From Cliona cf. orientalis (lineage: Eukaryota; Porifera; Demospongiae; Clionaida; Clionaidae), in NCBI GenBank assembly GCA_963930775.1, contig OZ005704.1:3596001-3660000 (forward strand): 64,000 nt of DNA. The letters run 5' to 3'. The notes beneath the pieces are model-generated. The model was not told the DNA's origin, ran no database searches, and was given only the letters and a program-made list of their open reading frames with translations. The position numbers were made by a program, and so were the translations under genes. The first letter of the stretch is position 1. Every line of letters begins with the position of its first letter. Positions 1 to 9,637 of this stretch are shown piece after piece.

Positions 1-134
1 TGTCAAACCAAGTTGATAGCTATAGTCAAGAGGATTTAACGCCCGTAGAATCTCGCATTTAAGCCCCGGGCCCCTTCCCTGACAGTAGATATTAGAAGTC
101 CATAAGCCAATAAGCAGTAGCTACAGTTTTACCC
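1..134. repeat. Truncated copy of a TA-MITE (59150 family)
   Basis: The stretch contains 'cataagccaataa' and a 'taagccccgggccccttccct' type motif that also occur in the MITE at 59150-59768. It runs into the assembly gap, so only one side is visible. Confidence 0.45.
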
Positions 135-334
135 NNNNNNNNNNNNNNNNNNNNNNNNNNNNNNNNNNNNNNNNNNNNNNNNNNNNNNNNNNNNNNNNNN
201 NNNNNNNNNNNNNNNNNNNNNNNNNNNNNNNNNNNNNNNNNNNNNNNNNNNNNNNNNNNNNNNNNNNNNNNNNNNNNNNNNNNNNNNNNNNNNNNNNNNN
301 NNNNNNNNNNNNNNNNNNNNNNNNNNNNNNNNNN
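135..334. other. Assembly gap (200 N)
   Basis: Exactly 200 N. The 18 bases before the gap (117-134) are identical to the 18 after it (335-352). This suggests two overlapping contig ends joined by a fixed-size placeholder, so no sequence may actually be missing. Confidence 0.95.
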
Positions 335-352
335 GTAGCTACAGTTTTACCC

Positions 353-1188
353 AGCGTGGGGTTTTGGAAGTATCCTTAAATTTTGTATAATGTGTAAAAT
401 ATGATGCACACGCAAGTATCTGACTGGAGTACGATATTGCAATCTAGAGTGGATACAAAATTGGACATTGCCTCTGCATGGATACCAGGATGCCTCATTT
501 TATCAGATACATGATATTTTTGCAAATTCATTGTGCCTAGAATATTATTATTTACTTTCCAGAGTTTGTAAGGCACTACCACAAGCAGCTTACCACCTAT
601 ATACACAGATAATTTAATATCTATGCCACCAATAAGTGATTAGTACTACTGCAGTGTTTATGCTAGTGTCTGGACCTCTTCCGGGACCAAGAATACAATT
701 GCAGTAGAGCCTTCCCGACTGGGACAGTTGCTAAAAATCCAGGACTTGTCCCGGAGACACGGGGAAAATTGGAGCCTATAGTACTTGTTAGAGTTGAGTT
801 ACAATGTCTTGTCATCGGTACGGTTGCATAGCTTATATTTTAATGGTGTGTAAATTGCGCTAGTCATCCATCCGGAGAGCCTCATTGAGAAGTGAAGAAG
901 GCGAAATTTAATGTTGCCTAGTCTGGGTGCCCACCTCTTCGTTCATAGGAGAGGAAGGGGCAGGTACCAGACTAAATGTCGCCAGAATAATATTAGAAAT
1001 CTTCCAGAATAGAAAAGATGTTTTTTGGTTTGCATGAGGCACTTATCTGTAATTGTCACTGAAAGCTATAAAACTAGAGGTCAAGGGTGGAGAACAGGTA
1101 GCAAAAGTGTGTGTGTGTGGGGGGGGGGGGGGGGGGACTCAGACCTTTGATTGTGTACTGTGACAATAGATATGCCCACAGCCGCCCT
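353..1188. other. Intergenic, no gene seen
   Basis: No reading frame with recognisable similarity and no clear repeat. It ends in a short GT run followed by an 18-base G run near 1120-1137. Confidence 0.6.
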
Positions 1189-1300
1189 AGGGGGGTCTGG
1201 GGGCATGCTCCCCCAGAAATTTTGATATTTCTGATGCATTTTGGCAGCAGTTTTTGGACTGATTTAGTAGCTATTTTTACTCAAGCACTCTTTTGCAAAC
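1189..1300 (+). repeat. Dispersed repeat, 'ggggggtctggggg' family
   Basis: A G-rich head, then 'catgctcccccag' and an A/T-rich tail. The same head and order occur at 13579-13690 and 52361-52455, so this is an interspersed family. No terminal repeat was found that would class it. Confidence 0.6.
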
Positions 1301-1579
1301 ACACATAACCATGTTGCTGTAATTTTATAGATGGGCATGTGATAAAGGCTACTGTGCACTTATGGACGACCTTGCCAACAAAAATTTAATGACACTAGTC
1401 AGCCTTATAATTGTACTACCAAACGATTTGATGCTTAATGGAGCACGTTTTTCGACGATTTCGTAGTTGATATGATCTATATTTTTACCCCTTGCTACGC
1501 GCGCGGGGTAAGAATAAACCTGGTATCATGGACAATATAATATCTGGTAGATAATAAAGTGTCCATGCTGGCATGCAGG

Positions 1580-1735
1580 ATAGCCTCGTTCCCAGGCTCT
1601 CCCCCTCCTCTTTATTTTATACGCGCGATCATATTTACGCGAAATTATTGTGCAAGAGAGAAGGGGGCCGGGCCTGGCCGCCCGGCCGGCCTGGCCTGGG
1701 AGGCTTTGATCTATTGAGCCACACCTGCAGCCTCT
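1580..1735 (+). repeat. Dispersed short repeat, copy 1
   Basis: Blocks such as 'cctcctctttattttatac' and 'cgcgaaattattgtgcaag' recur in reverse orientation at 16385-16545, just upstream of TIMM9. A GGCCGG-rich segment ends the unit. Probably a SINE or MITE; class not resolved. Confidence 0.65.
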
Positions 1736-1748
1736 CTCTGGCGAGACA

Positions 1749-2231
1749 ATGCAACTTCGCTCTGCCAATACCGATGAAAACTCAAGGCTTGATATAGCTG
1801 CCTACGGTTTCTGGGGTAGCCGTTTTGAAAGAGCATTCTTCGATGTCCGGGTCTTTAACCCATGCGCTCGATCGAACAGGCAAACCTCACTTTCATCCAC
1901 CTATAGGCGTCACGAACAGGAAAAGAAAAGGCAATATGACCAGAGGATCAGGGAAATAGAACACTCTACATTCACACCACTGGTTCTATCAACTACAGGA
2001 GGAATGGGAAGAGCAGCTACAACCTTTTACAAGAGATTGGCTGCTATGCTAAGTGAGAAGAGAGATGTGCATTACAGTAAAATGATTGCCTGGATACGCT
2101 GCCGTGTGAGCTTCAGCCTACTAAGAGCCTCAGTTATGTCAATTAGAGGAGCCAGATCCTCAGCTACCAAAGGGCCACTTCACGAACCTATTGAGCTTCA
2201 GGCAACTGAAGGACAGTTGGAGAATGCCTAA
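1749..2231 (+). pseudogene. C-terminal fragment of a retroelement polyprotein
   Basis: An uninterrupted 160-codon frame ending in TAA. It holds the segments GFWGSRFERAFFDVRVFNP (about residues 21-39), YRRHEQEKKRQYDQRIREIE, TPLVLSTTGGMGRAATTFY and SKMIAWIRCRVSFSLLR. I know this order from the region downstream of the reverse transcriptase in retroelement proteins common in invertebrate genomes. No reverse transcriptase is found upstream; the 5' side joins a short dispersed repeat, so this is a truncated insertion. The ATG is probably not the native start, because similarity begins about 7 residues later. The frame has no stops, so the insertion may be fairly young. Family assignment is from memory and moderate. 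Confidence 0.65.
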
Positions 2232-2265
2232 GCTTCTAAAACTCTTTTGACATTGCATAGTATTT

Positions 2266-2304
2266 ATTATTATTATTATTATTATTTTTTTTTTTTTTTT
2301 TTTT
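2266..2304. repeat. (TTA)n/T-run microsatellite
   Basis: Several TTA units run into a T tract directly after the retroelement fragment. It could be a relic of its 3' tail (inference). Confidence 0.7.
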
Positions 2305-2680
2305 CAAGGCGACCTGAACACTAAGCAGAAAAAAAAATTGTCCAAAAACCACCATATAATCGAGCTGGGTGCATAGTGGAACCATACAATGCAAGCAGGC
2401 AGCCTAAATTTCAATTTTGTCAAAAAAGTTGGTAAAGGTCGTCACGTTTATGTGCGCGCGTGGCCCCGCCCCTCACGTAGCGCGTGGGCGGAAACATTGC
2501 AAACGCATGGCTTCCCTGTACAAACATATGGGGAAACTTCAAAGGGCCGTAACTTTGATTCTAAGGCATAAATCAAAATTCCTGAAGGTCAAATCTCTGC
2601 ATTCGATCCATTCTGCGCGCCGGTGCAAAAATTATGTCCCCAAATGTTCCCAGTTCCCCCCTGAATTAATTAATTAAAAA
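2305..2680 (+). repeat. Dispersed repeat 'caaacatatgggg' family, copy 1
   Basis: Begins 'aaggcgacctgaacactaag' and contains 'gcatggcttccctgtac' and 'agggccgtaactttgat'. Two further copies lie side by side at 48178-48850. GC-rich centre near 2455-2490. Confidence 0.7.
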
Positions 2681-2770
2681 TCTTTTTTTTTTTTTGTTTA
2701 ATTAAAAAAATTAATTAATAATTTTTTTTTTTGGCCACATTTACAAGTTTTCCATTGTTCATTATATTAC

Positions 2771-3190
2771 TTTGATCACGTGCGGACACTGATGACGCGT
2801 TCCGTGTCCACATCCATATCCCATGTATGCATGTATGGGCCTGGGAAGAAGCCCGGGTCAGCGTGCTAGTAGGCTTTTTGGAGTGCTCTACTGATGGCTT
2901 GATCGATGGACAAGACTGCCAGCCAACTTTCTGACGCCGCGCGCTCTTGAATCTCATACAGTGCCAGTGAGTTGGCTGCAATGATCCAATGATGATCGTT
3001 CTCAGAGATTCAAGAGCGCGAGGCGTAAAAAAGTTGGCTGGCAGTCTTGTCCATCGATCGCGAGCCATCAGTAGAGCACTCCAAAAAGCCTACTAGCATG
3101 CTGATCCGGGCTTCTTTCTCGTTCTTTTGGACTCCCATACGTGGACACAATGGACACGGAACGCGTCATCAGTGTCCGCACGTGATCAAA
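2771..3190. repeat. Foldback element with ~180-bp arms
   Basis: The left arm starts 'tttgatcacgtgcggacac' and the right arm ends with its complement at 3190. Inside, 'aggctttttggagtgctct' (left, near 2872) pairs with the complement near 3070-3090. Only about 60 bp separate the arms. There is no coding capacity, so it is probably a non-autonomous foldback DNA transposon. Confidence 0.75.
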
Positions 3191-3206
3191 GCCTCCCATG
3201 GCCCAT

Positions 3207-3640
3207 CGATATGCGATGCAGAGGAGGTTCGACAGGGTCAAAAGGTCAGCAATAACTACCTGTTAACGAGCATTCTTGTACTTTGACCCCAAATTTAAAC
3301 AGTCTTGATTTATCGTGGTGACAGGCACTGCTTTCTCCAAGGCGGGTGGCAGACGTTTTAGAAGCAATCGGCAGCTTCCTATGCCATAATTCTCACCACA
3401 GCAGTTTGCCTTGCTGTCCAAGGTCGCAAAGGTCAGCCAGATGGTAGCCTAGAAAATCGTTCACGAAGGGTACAGGGCTTTAACTAGCATTAGATATGAC
3501 GAAAAACATGATAGGAACACTCTCGTAGCAAGATAACTGGGGTACAACGGTGAAATCAGTATTCCCATGCAAACATATGGGAGCACGTGATTAGTTAATT
3601 GTGACCTTTTGACCCTGTCGAACCTCCTCTGTATGCGATG
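3207..3640. repeat. Inverted-repeat pair
   Basis: 'gaggaggttcgacagggtca' near 3220 is complemented near 3615 ('tgaccctgtcgaacctcctc'). The ~360 bp between hold no gene. It may be a second foldback abutting the first. Confidence 0.55.
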
Positions 3641-3870
3641 CATCGCGTATCGATGCATCCGGCCGGCCAGGCCGACTGAAAAGAAGTTAGCCGCACATTC
3701 TGGAGCCTCACATTCCAATTCCAGCGGTACTCGAACTCAACCGCACATTGCAGGGCCAACATTCCTATTCCCATTCCCATGCCACGCTCGCAATAATATT
3801 GCTAGCTGGTTTCCTGCAGCACCAGTAATCGGATCGGAGGAGCCAGAAGTGTCCATGCATGGATCTACTT

Positions 3871-3903
3871 GAACGAATGTGAGGCTGGCTCAGATTGGTG
3901 TAT
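3871..3903 (+). repeat. Isolated partial satellite unit
   Basis: 33 bases identical to 4274-4306, the start of the main satellite. The 370 bp between the two copies contain a long palindrome, as if an insertion had split or duplicated the array edge. Confidence 0.7.
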
Positions 3904-4108
3904 GATATAGTAGTGTCCATGCATGGACCTAAGGTGAATATTATGGTAGAAATCTATTCTATGTATAATAGTATACTTGTACTTTGATGTATACAAATCT
4001 TGTATACCAATTACAAGTATTACAAGTGAAATAGGCACCTGAGTTTGAAATACCATTCTGAGTTGAAATACCTATCTGACTTTGTGTATGTATACTATTA
4101 GCCTGTGA

Positions 4109-4258
4109 TAGTGAGGTTGTATGTTGAATTTGGGTAAATAGCACTCTGAAATAGGCATTTGGTTCATCAAATTGTACTCGCTATCGCTCGTACAATTTTT
4201 GAACCAAATACCTATTTCAGAGTGCTATTTTACCCAAATTCAACATACAACCTCACTA
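4109..4258. repeat. Near-perfect palindrome, 69-bp arms
   Basis: 4109-4177 and 4190-4258 are reverse complements apart from a few substitutions and single-base indels. Only 12 bases ('tcgctatcgctc') form the loop. It lies immediately 5' of the satellite. Such an arrangement can extrude as a cruciform or give hairpin RNA (general knowledge); no ORF. Confidence 0.85.
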
Positions 4259-4273
4259 TTACCTATACTTATT

Positions 4274-5436
4274 GAACGAATGTGAGGCTGGCTCAGATTG
4301 GTGTATAAGGCAATGTGAGGCTGGCCTCAAATTGGTGCCTACACTCGTCAAAAGAGCCTCTAGCTACCCAGCCTCACATTGTAAACCAAGTATCTTGTGT
4401 GTACTAGCTAGGCAATGTGAGGCTGGCCTCAAATCGGTGCATACAGTCGTCAAAAGAGCCTCTGGCTACCCAGCCTCACATTATAAACCAAGTATCTTGT
4501 GTGTACTAGCTAGGCAATGTGAGGCTGGCCTCAAATTGGTGCATACAGTTATCAAAAGAGCCTCTGGCAACGCAGCCTCACCGTGGCATTGTAAACCAAG
4601 TATCTTGTGTGTACTAGCTAGGCAATGTGAGGCTGGGCTCAAATTGGTGCCTACACTCGTCAAAAGAGCCTCTAGCTCCCCAGCCTCACATTATAAACCA
4701 AGTATCTTGTGTGTACTAGCTAGGCAATGTGAGGCTGGCCTCAAATTGGTGCACACAGTTGTCAAAAGAGCCTCTGGCAACGCAGCCTCACCGTGGCATT
4801 GTAAACCAAGTATCTTGTGTGTACTAGCTAGGCAATGTGAGGCTGGCCTCAAATTGGTGCCTACACTCGTCAAAAGAGCCTGTAGCTCCCCAGCCTCACA
4901 TTATAAACCAATTATCTTGTGTGTACTAGCTAGGCAATGTGAGGCTGGCCTCAAATTGGTGCATACAGTTATCAAAAGAGCCTCTGGCAACGCAGCCTCA
5001 CCGTGGCATTGTAAACCAAGTATCTTGTGTGTACTAGCTAGGCAATGTGAGGCTGGGCTCAAATTGGTGCCTACACTCGTCAAAAGAGCCTCTAGCTCCC
5101 CAGCCTCACATTATAAACCAAGTATCTTGTGTGTACTAGCTAGGCAATGTGAGGCTGGCCTCAAATTGGTGCACACAGTTGTCAAAAGAGCCTCTGGCAA
5201 CGCAGCCTCACCGTGGCATTATAAACCAAGTATCTTGTGTGTACTAGCTAGGCAATGTGAGGCTGGCCTCAAATTGGTGCCTACACTCGTCAAAAGAGCC
5301 TGTAGCTCCCCAGCCTCACATTATAAACCAATTATCTTGTGTGTACTAGCTAGGCAATGTGAGGCTGGCCTCAAATTGGTGCATACAGTTGTCAAAAGAG
5401 CCTCTGGCAACGCAGCCTCACATTGTAAACCAAGTA
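4274..5436 (+). repeat. Hairpin-unit satellite, block 1a
   Basis: Eleven full tandem units after a partial one. The base unit is 102 bp and begins 'caatgtgaggctgg'; about 46 bp further on it carries the inverted motif 'cagcctcacattg', so each unit has a dyad. A 6-bp insert 'ccgtgg' makes some units 108 bp. Units alternate 102/108, giving a 210-bp dimeric higher-order repeat from about 4480. Because lengths are multiples of three, one + frame is open at 4272-5504. Unit-to-unit changes are largely amino-acid changing, so I do not call it a protein gene. Confidence 0.93.
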
Positions 5437-5723
5437 CCGTATTTCCTCGAAATCCCGCCGCCCTCGAAATGTCGCCGCATCTATCTGCCAACTCGTCCCA
5501 ATAAACGCCGCCCTCGAAATCTCGCCGCATGGTAAGGGGTCGACAGAAATTTCCGTACTGATGCGCACGGACATTTTACGTGCATACAACTAGGCTTAAT
5601 ATTGAAGCTGTGTACGTGCGTGCGTATCGATCTCTGTAGCTAGACGCCGCCCTCGAATTGTCGCCGCACCAAATGAAGCCTTGAAATAAAATCTCGCCGC
5701 GGAGAGATTTCGAGGAAATACGG
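5437..5723. mobile_element. TA-flanked MITE inside the satellite
   Basis: 287 bp bounded by TA on both sides (5435-5436, 5724-5725). Terminal inverted repeats are 'ccgtatttcctcgaaat' and its exact complement. Removing it restores a continuous satellite unit ('ccaag-TA-tcttgtg'), so the target duplication is clear. The interior repeats 'cgccgccctcgaaat'-type motifs. No transposase; TA target use suggests the Tc1/mariner group (inference). Confidence 0.92.
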
Positions 5724-8700
5724 TATCTTGTGTGTACTAGCTAGGCAATGTGAGGCTGGCCTCAAATTGGTGCCTACACTCGTAAAAAGAGCCTCTAGCT
5801 ACCCAGCCTCACATTCTAAACCAAGTATCTTGTGTGTACTATCTAGGCAATGTGAGGCTGGGCTCAAATTGGTGTGTACTAGCTAGGCAATGTGAGGCTG
5901 GGCTCAAATTAGTGCGTACAGTCGTCAAAAGAGCCTCTGGCTACCCAACCTCACATTGTAAACCAAGAATCTTGTTAGTACTAGCTAGGCAACGTGAGGC
6001 TGGCCTTAAATTGGTGCGTACAGTCGTCAAAAGAGCCTCTAGCAACGCAGCCTCACATTGTAAACCACGTATCTTGTGTGTACTAGCTAGGCAATGTGAG
6101 GCTGGGCTCAAATTGGTGCGTATAGTCGTCAAAAGAGCCTCTGGCTGCCCAGCCTCACATTATAAACCAAGTATCTTGTGTGTACTAGCTAGGCAATGTG
6201 AGGCTGGCCTCAAATTGGTGCATACAGTTGTCAAAAGAGCCTCTGGCAACACAGCCTCACCGTGGCATTGTAAACCAAGTATCTTGTGTGTACTAGCTAG
6301 GCAATGTGAGGCTGGCCTCAAATTGGTGCCTACACTCGTCAAAAGAGCCTCTAGCTCCCCAGCCTCACATTATAAACCAATTATCTTGTGTGTACTAGCT
6401 AGGCAATGTGAGGCTGGCCTCAAATTGGTGCACACAGTTGTCAAAAGAGCCTCTGGCAACGCAGCCTCACCGTGGCATTATAAACCAAGTATCTTGTGTG
6501 TACTAGCTAGGCAATGTGAGGCTGGCCTCAAATTGGTGCCTACACTCGTCAAAAGAGCCTCTAGCTCCCCAGCCTCACATTATAAACCAATTATCTTGTG
6601 TGTACTAGCTAGGCAATGTGAGGCTGGCCTCAAATTGGTGCATACAGTCATAAAAAGAGCCTCTAGCTACCCAGCCTCACATTGTAAACCAAGTATCTTG
6701 TTAGTACTAGCTAGGCAACGTGAGGCTGGCCTTAAATTGGTGCGTACAGTCATCAAAAGAGCCTCTGGCAACGCAGCTTCACATTGTAAACCAAGTATCT
6801 TGTGTGTACTAGCTAGGCAATGTGAGGCTGGCCTCAAATTGGTGCCTACACTCGTAAAAAGAGCCTCTAGCTACCCAGCCTCACATTGTAAACCAAGTAT
6901 CTTGTTAGTACTAGCTAGGCAACCTGAGGCTGGCCTTAAATTGGTGCGTACAGTCGTCAAAAGAGCCTCTGGCAACGCAGCCTCACATTGTAAACCAAGT
7001 ATCTTGTGTGTACTAGCTAGGCAATGTGAGGCTGGCCTTAAATTGGTGCGTACAGTCGTCAAAAGAGCCTCTGGCAACGCAGCCTCACATTGTAAACCAA
7101 GTATCTTGTTAGTACTAGCTAGGCAACGTGAGGCTGGCCTTAAATTGGTGCGTACAGTCGTCAAAAGAGCCTCTAGCAACGCAGCCTCACATTGTAAACC
7201 AAGTATCTTGTTAGTACTAGCTAGGCAACGTGAGGCTGGCCTTAAATTGGTGCGTACAGTCGTCAAAAGAGCCTCTAGCAACGCAGCCTCACATTGTAAA
7301 CCAAGTATCTTGTGTGTACTAGCTAGGCAATGTGAGGCTGGGCTCAAATTGGTGCGTATAGTCGTCAAAAGAGCCTCTGGCTACCCAGCCTCACATTATA
7401 AACCAAGTATCTTGTGTGTACTAGCTAGGCAATGTGAGGCTGGCCTCAAATTGGTGCATACAGTTATCAAAAGAGCCTCTGGCAACGCAGCCTCACCGTG
7501 GCATTGTAAACCAAGTATCTTGTGTGTACTAGCTAGGCAATGTGAGGCTAGCCTCAAATTGGTGCCTACACTCGTCAAAAGAGCCTCTGGCAACGCTACC
7601 TCACATTATAAAGCAAGTATCTTGTGTGTACTAGCTCGGCAATGTGAGGCTGGCCTCAAATTGGTGTGTACAGTCGTCAAAAGAGCCTCTGGCAACGCAG
7701 CCTCACATTGTAAACCAAGTACATGTATCTTGTGTGTACTAGCTCGGCAATGTGAGGCTGGCCTCAAATTGGTGCGTACAGTCGTCAAAAGAGCCTCTGG
7801 CAACGCAGCCTCACATTGTAAACCAAGTATCTTGTGTGTACTAGCTAGGCAATGTGAGGCTGGGCTCAAATTGGTGCCTACACTCGTCAAAAGAGCGTCT
7901 GGCAACGCTACCTCACATTATAAAGCAAGTATCTTGTGTGTACTAGCTCGGCAATGTGAGGCTGGCCTCAAATTGGTGTGTACAGTCGTCAAAAGAGCCT
8001 CTGGCAACGCAGCCTCACATTGTAAACCAAGTACATGTATCTTGTGTGTACTAGCTCGGCAATGTGAGGCTGGCCTCAAATTGGTGCGTACAGTCGTCAA
8101 AAGAGCCTCTGGCAACGCAGCCTCACATTGTAAACCAAGTATCTTGTGTGTACTAGCTAGGCAATGTGAGGCTGGGCTCAAATTGGTGCCTACACTCGTC
8201 AAAAGAGCCTCTGGCAACGCTACCTCACATTATAAAGCAAGTATCTTGTGTGTACTAGCTCGGCAATGTGAGGCTGGCCTCAAATTGGTGTGTACAGTCG
8301 TCAAAAGAGCCTCTGGCAACGCAGCCTCACATTGTAAACCAAGTACATGTATCTTGTGTGTACTAGCTCGGCAATGTGAGGCTGGCCTCAAATTGGTGCG
8401 TACAGTCGTCAAAAGAGCCTCTGGCAACGCAGCCTCACATTGTAAACCAAGTACATGTATCTTGTGTGTACTAGCTCGGCAATGTGAGGCTGGCCTCAAA
8501 TTGGTGCGTACAGTCGTCAAAAGAGCCTCTGGCAACGCAGCCTCACATTGTAAACCAAGTATCTTGTGTGTACTAGCTAGGCAATGTGAGGCTGGGCTCA
8601 AATTGGTGCCTACACTCGTCAAAAGAGCCTCTGGCAACGCTACCTCACATTATAAAGCAAGTATCTTGTGTGTACTAGCTCGGCAATGTGAGGCTGGCCT

Positions 8701-8935
8701 CAAATTGGTGTGTACAGTCGTCAAAAGAGCCTCTGGCAACGCAGCCTCACATTGTAAACCAAGTACATGTATCTTGTGTGTACTAGCTCGGCAATGTGAG
8801 GCTGGCCTCAAATTGGTGCGTACAGTCGTCAAAAGAGCCTCTGGCAACGCAGCCTCACATTGTAAACCAAGTATCTTGTGTGTACGTAGCTTGGCAATGT
8901 GAGGCTGGGCTCAAATTGGTGTGTACGCTTGTTGA
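5724..8935 (+). repeat. Hairpin-unit satellite, block 1b
   Basis: About 30 more units in the same orientation. Besides the 102-bp unit and the 'ccgtgg' form, a 'tacatg' insertion gives another 108-bp form. From about 7606 the order 102+102+108 recurs at 312-bp spacing (7606, 7918, 8230, then 8650 after an extra 108-bp unit), so the higher-order period changes from 210 to 312 bp. One + frame is open for 1022 codons (5834-8902). Opposite-strand frames are open only in runs of 60-165 codons. Variants at one unit position (VRTV, VHTV, VPTL, VCTV) look neutral. Confidence 0.93.
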
Positions 8936-9192
8936 TAGAGCTGTTAACTGTAGATTTAGCCTCCTTCTTTGACCTTTATTGTGAAGCTGAGCATTATGCT
9001 CAATATGTGAGCTAAGTAATTTCGAATGTTTAATATCCTTCTATTTTCTTATAAGATCAACTTATAGATTTAAAATGTCTGATTTTATGACTGTTTATTG
9101 TGTTTTCTCCAGTAATTTGAAGACTGCTGAGTGCATAATCTCCCTTCAACACGGATTCAGTGATACAATACTAAGACATTATACTATATTAT
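8936..9192. other. Intergenic, nothing recognised
   Basis: AT-rich sequence between the satellite and a MITE. No ORF or repeat identified. Confidence 0.6.
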
Positions 9193-9386
9193 TATAGTGG
9201 GAAACTTTCGAGGGAGAAAACCTTCGCGAATATGGCAATTTTATAGCCACTTGCGAAAGTTTTCTCCATGAAATTTTAAGGCATGCCATATACCCATGTA
9301 TGCAATCAGTTTAACATTCCATGAAAATTTAATGCTCGCTTCCTACCGATTCACGAAAGTTTTCTCCCTCGAAAGTTTCCACTATA
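9193..9386. mobile_element. MITE, 'tatagtggg' family
   Basis: About 194 bp. Left end 'tatagtgggaaactttcgag' pairs with right end 'ctcgaaagtttccactata'. The same termini occur in the nested element at 59345-59555. Both carry 'gagaaaac..ttcgcg' motifs inside. No coding capacity. Confidence 0.85.
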
Positions 9387-9391
9387 CAGTT

Positions 9392-9637
9392 GTAGATCAT
9401 CTTCTTCATTGTACACCAATCATTGCAATTACATTTTTATGATAGTGCCAACAGTTTCGGCTACCATACTGTAGCCATTATCAGGGCAACAATGCAAACA
9501 TACATACACAAGCTGTTCCCCAATATAGAAATCTCCACATTCACATCGGATCACACCAGTTCTTTCATCTTGAGCTGAAACTGTTGGCACGACTATAAAT
9601 GTGATTGTGTGATTGGTGTACAGTGAAGATGATCTAC
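9392..9637. repeat. Foldback element
   Basis: 'gtagatcatcttcttcattg' at the left is complemented at the right end ('gaagatgatctac'). Inner parts also pair ('gtgccaacagtttcggc' with 'gctgaaactgttggcac'). About 246 bp, directly adjoining the previous MITE. Confidence 0.8.

Noticed and set aside
3865-4144. Small - frames in the palindrome region
   Set aside because: Products of AT-rich inverted-repeat DNA with no protein features.
4272-8902. Two long frames (410 and 1022 codons) of 34-residue repeats as a protein gene
   Set aside because: The frame stays open simply because one open unit of length 3n is repeated. Unit differences are mostly amino-acid changing, there is no known fold, and the second frame starts mid-repeat.
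4274-8935. CRISPR array (regular repeats with dyads)
   Set aside because: The spacers are part of the repeated unit rather than unique, there are no cas genes, and the genome is eukaryotic.
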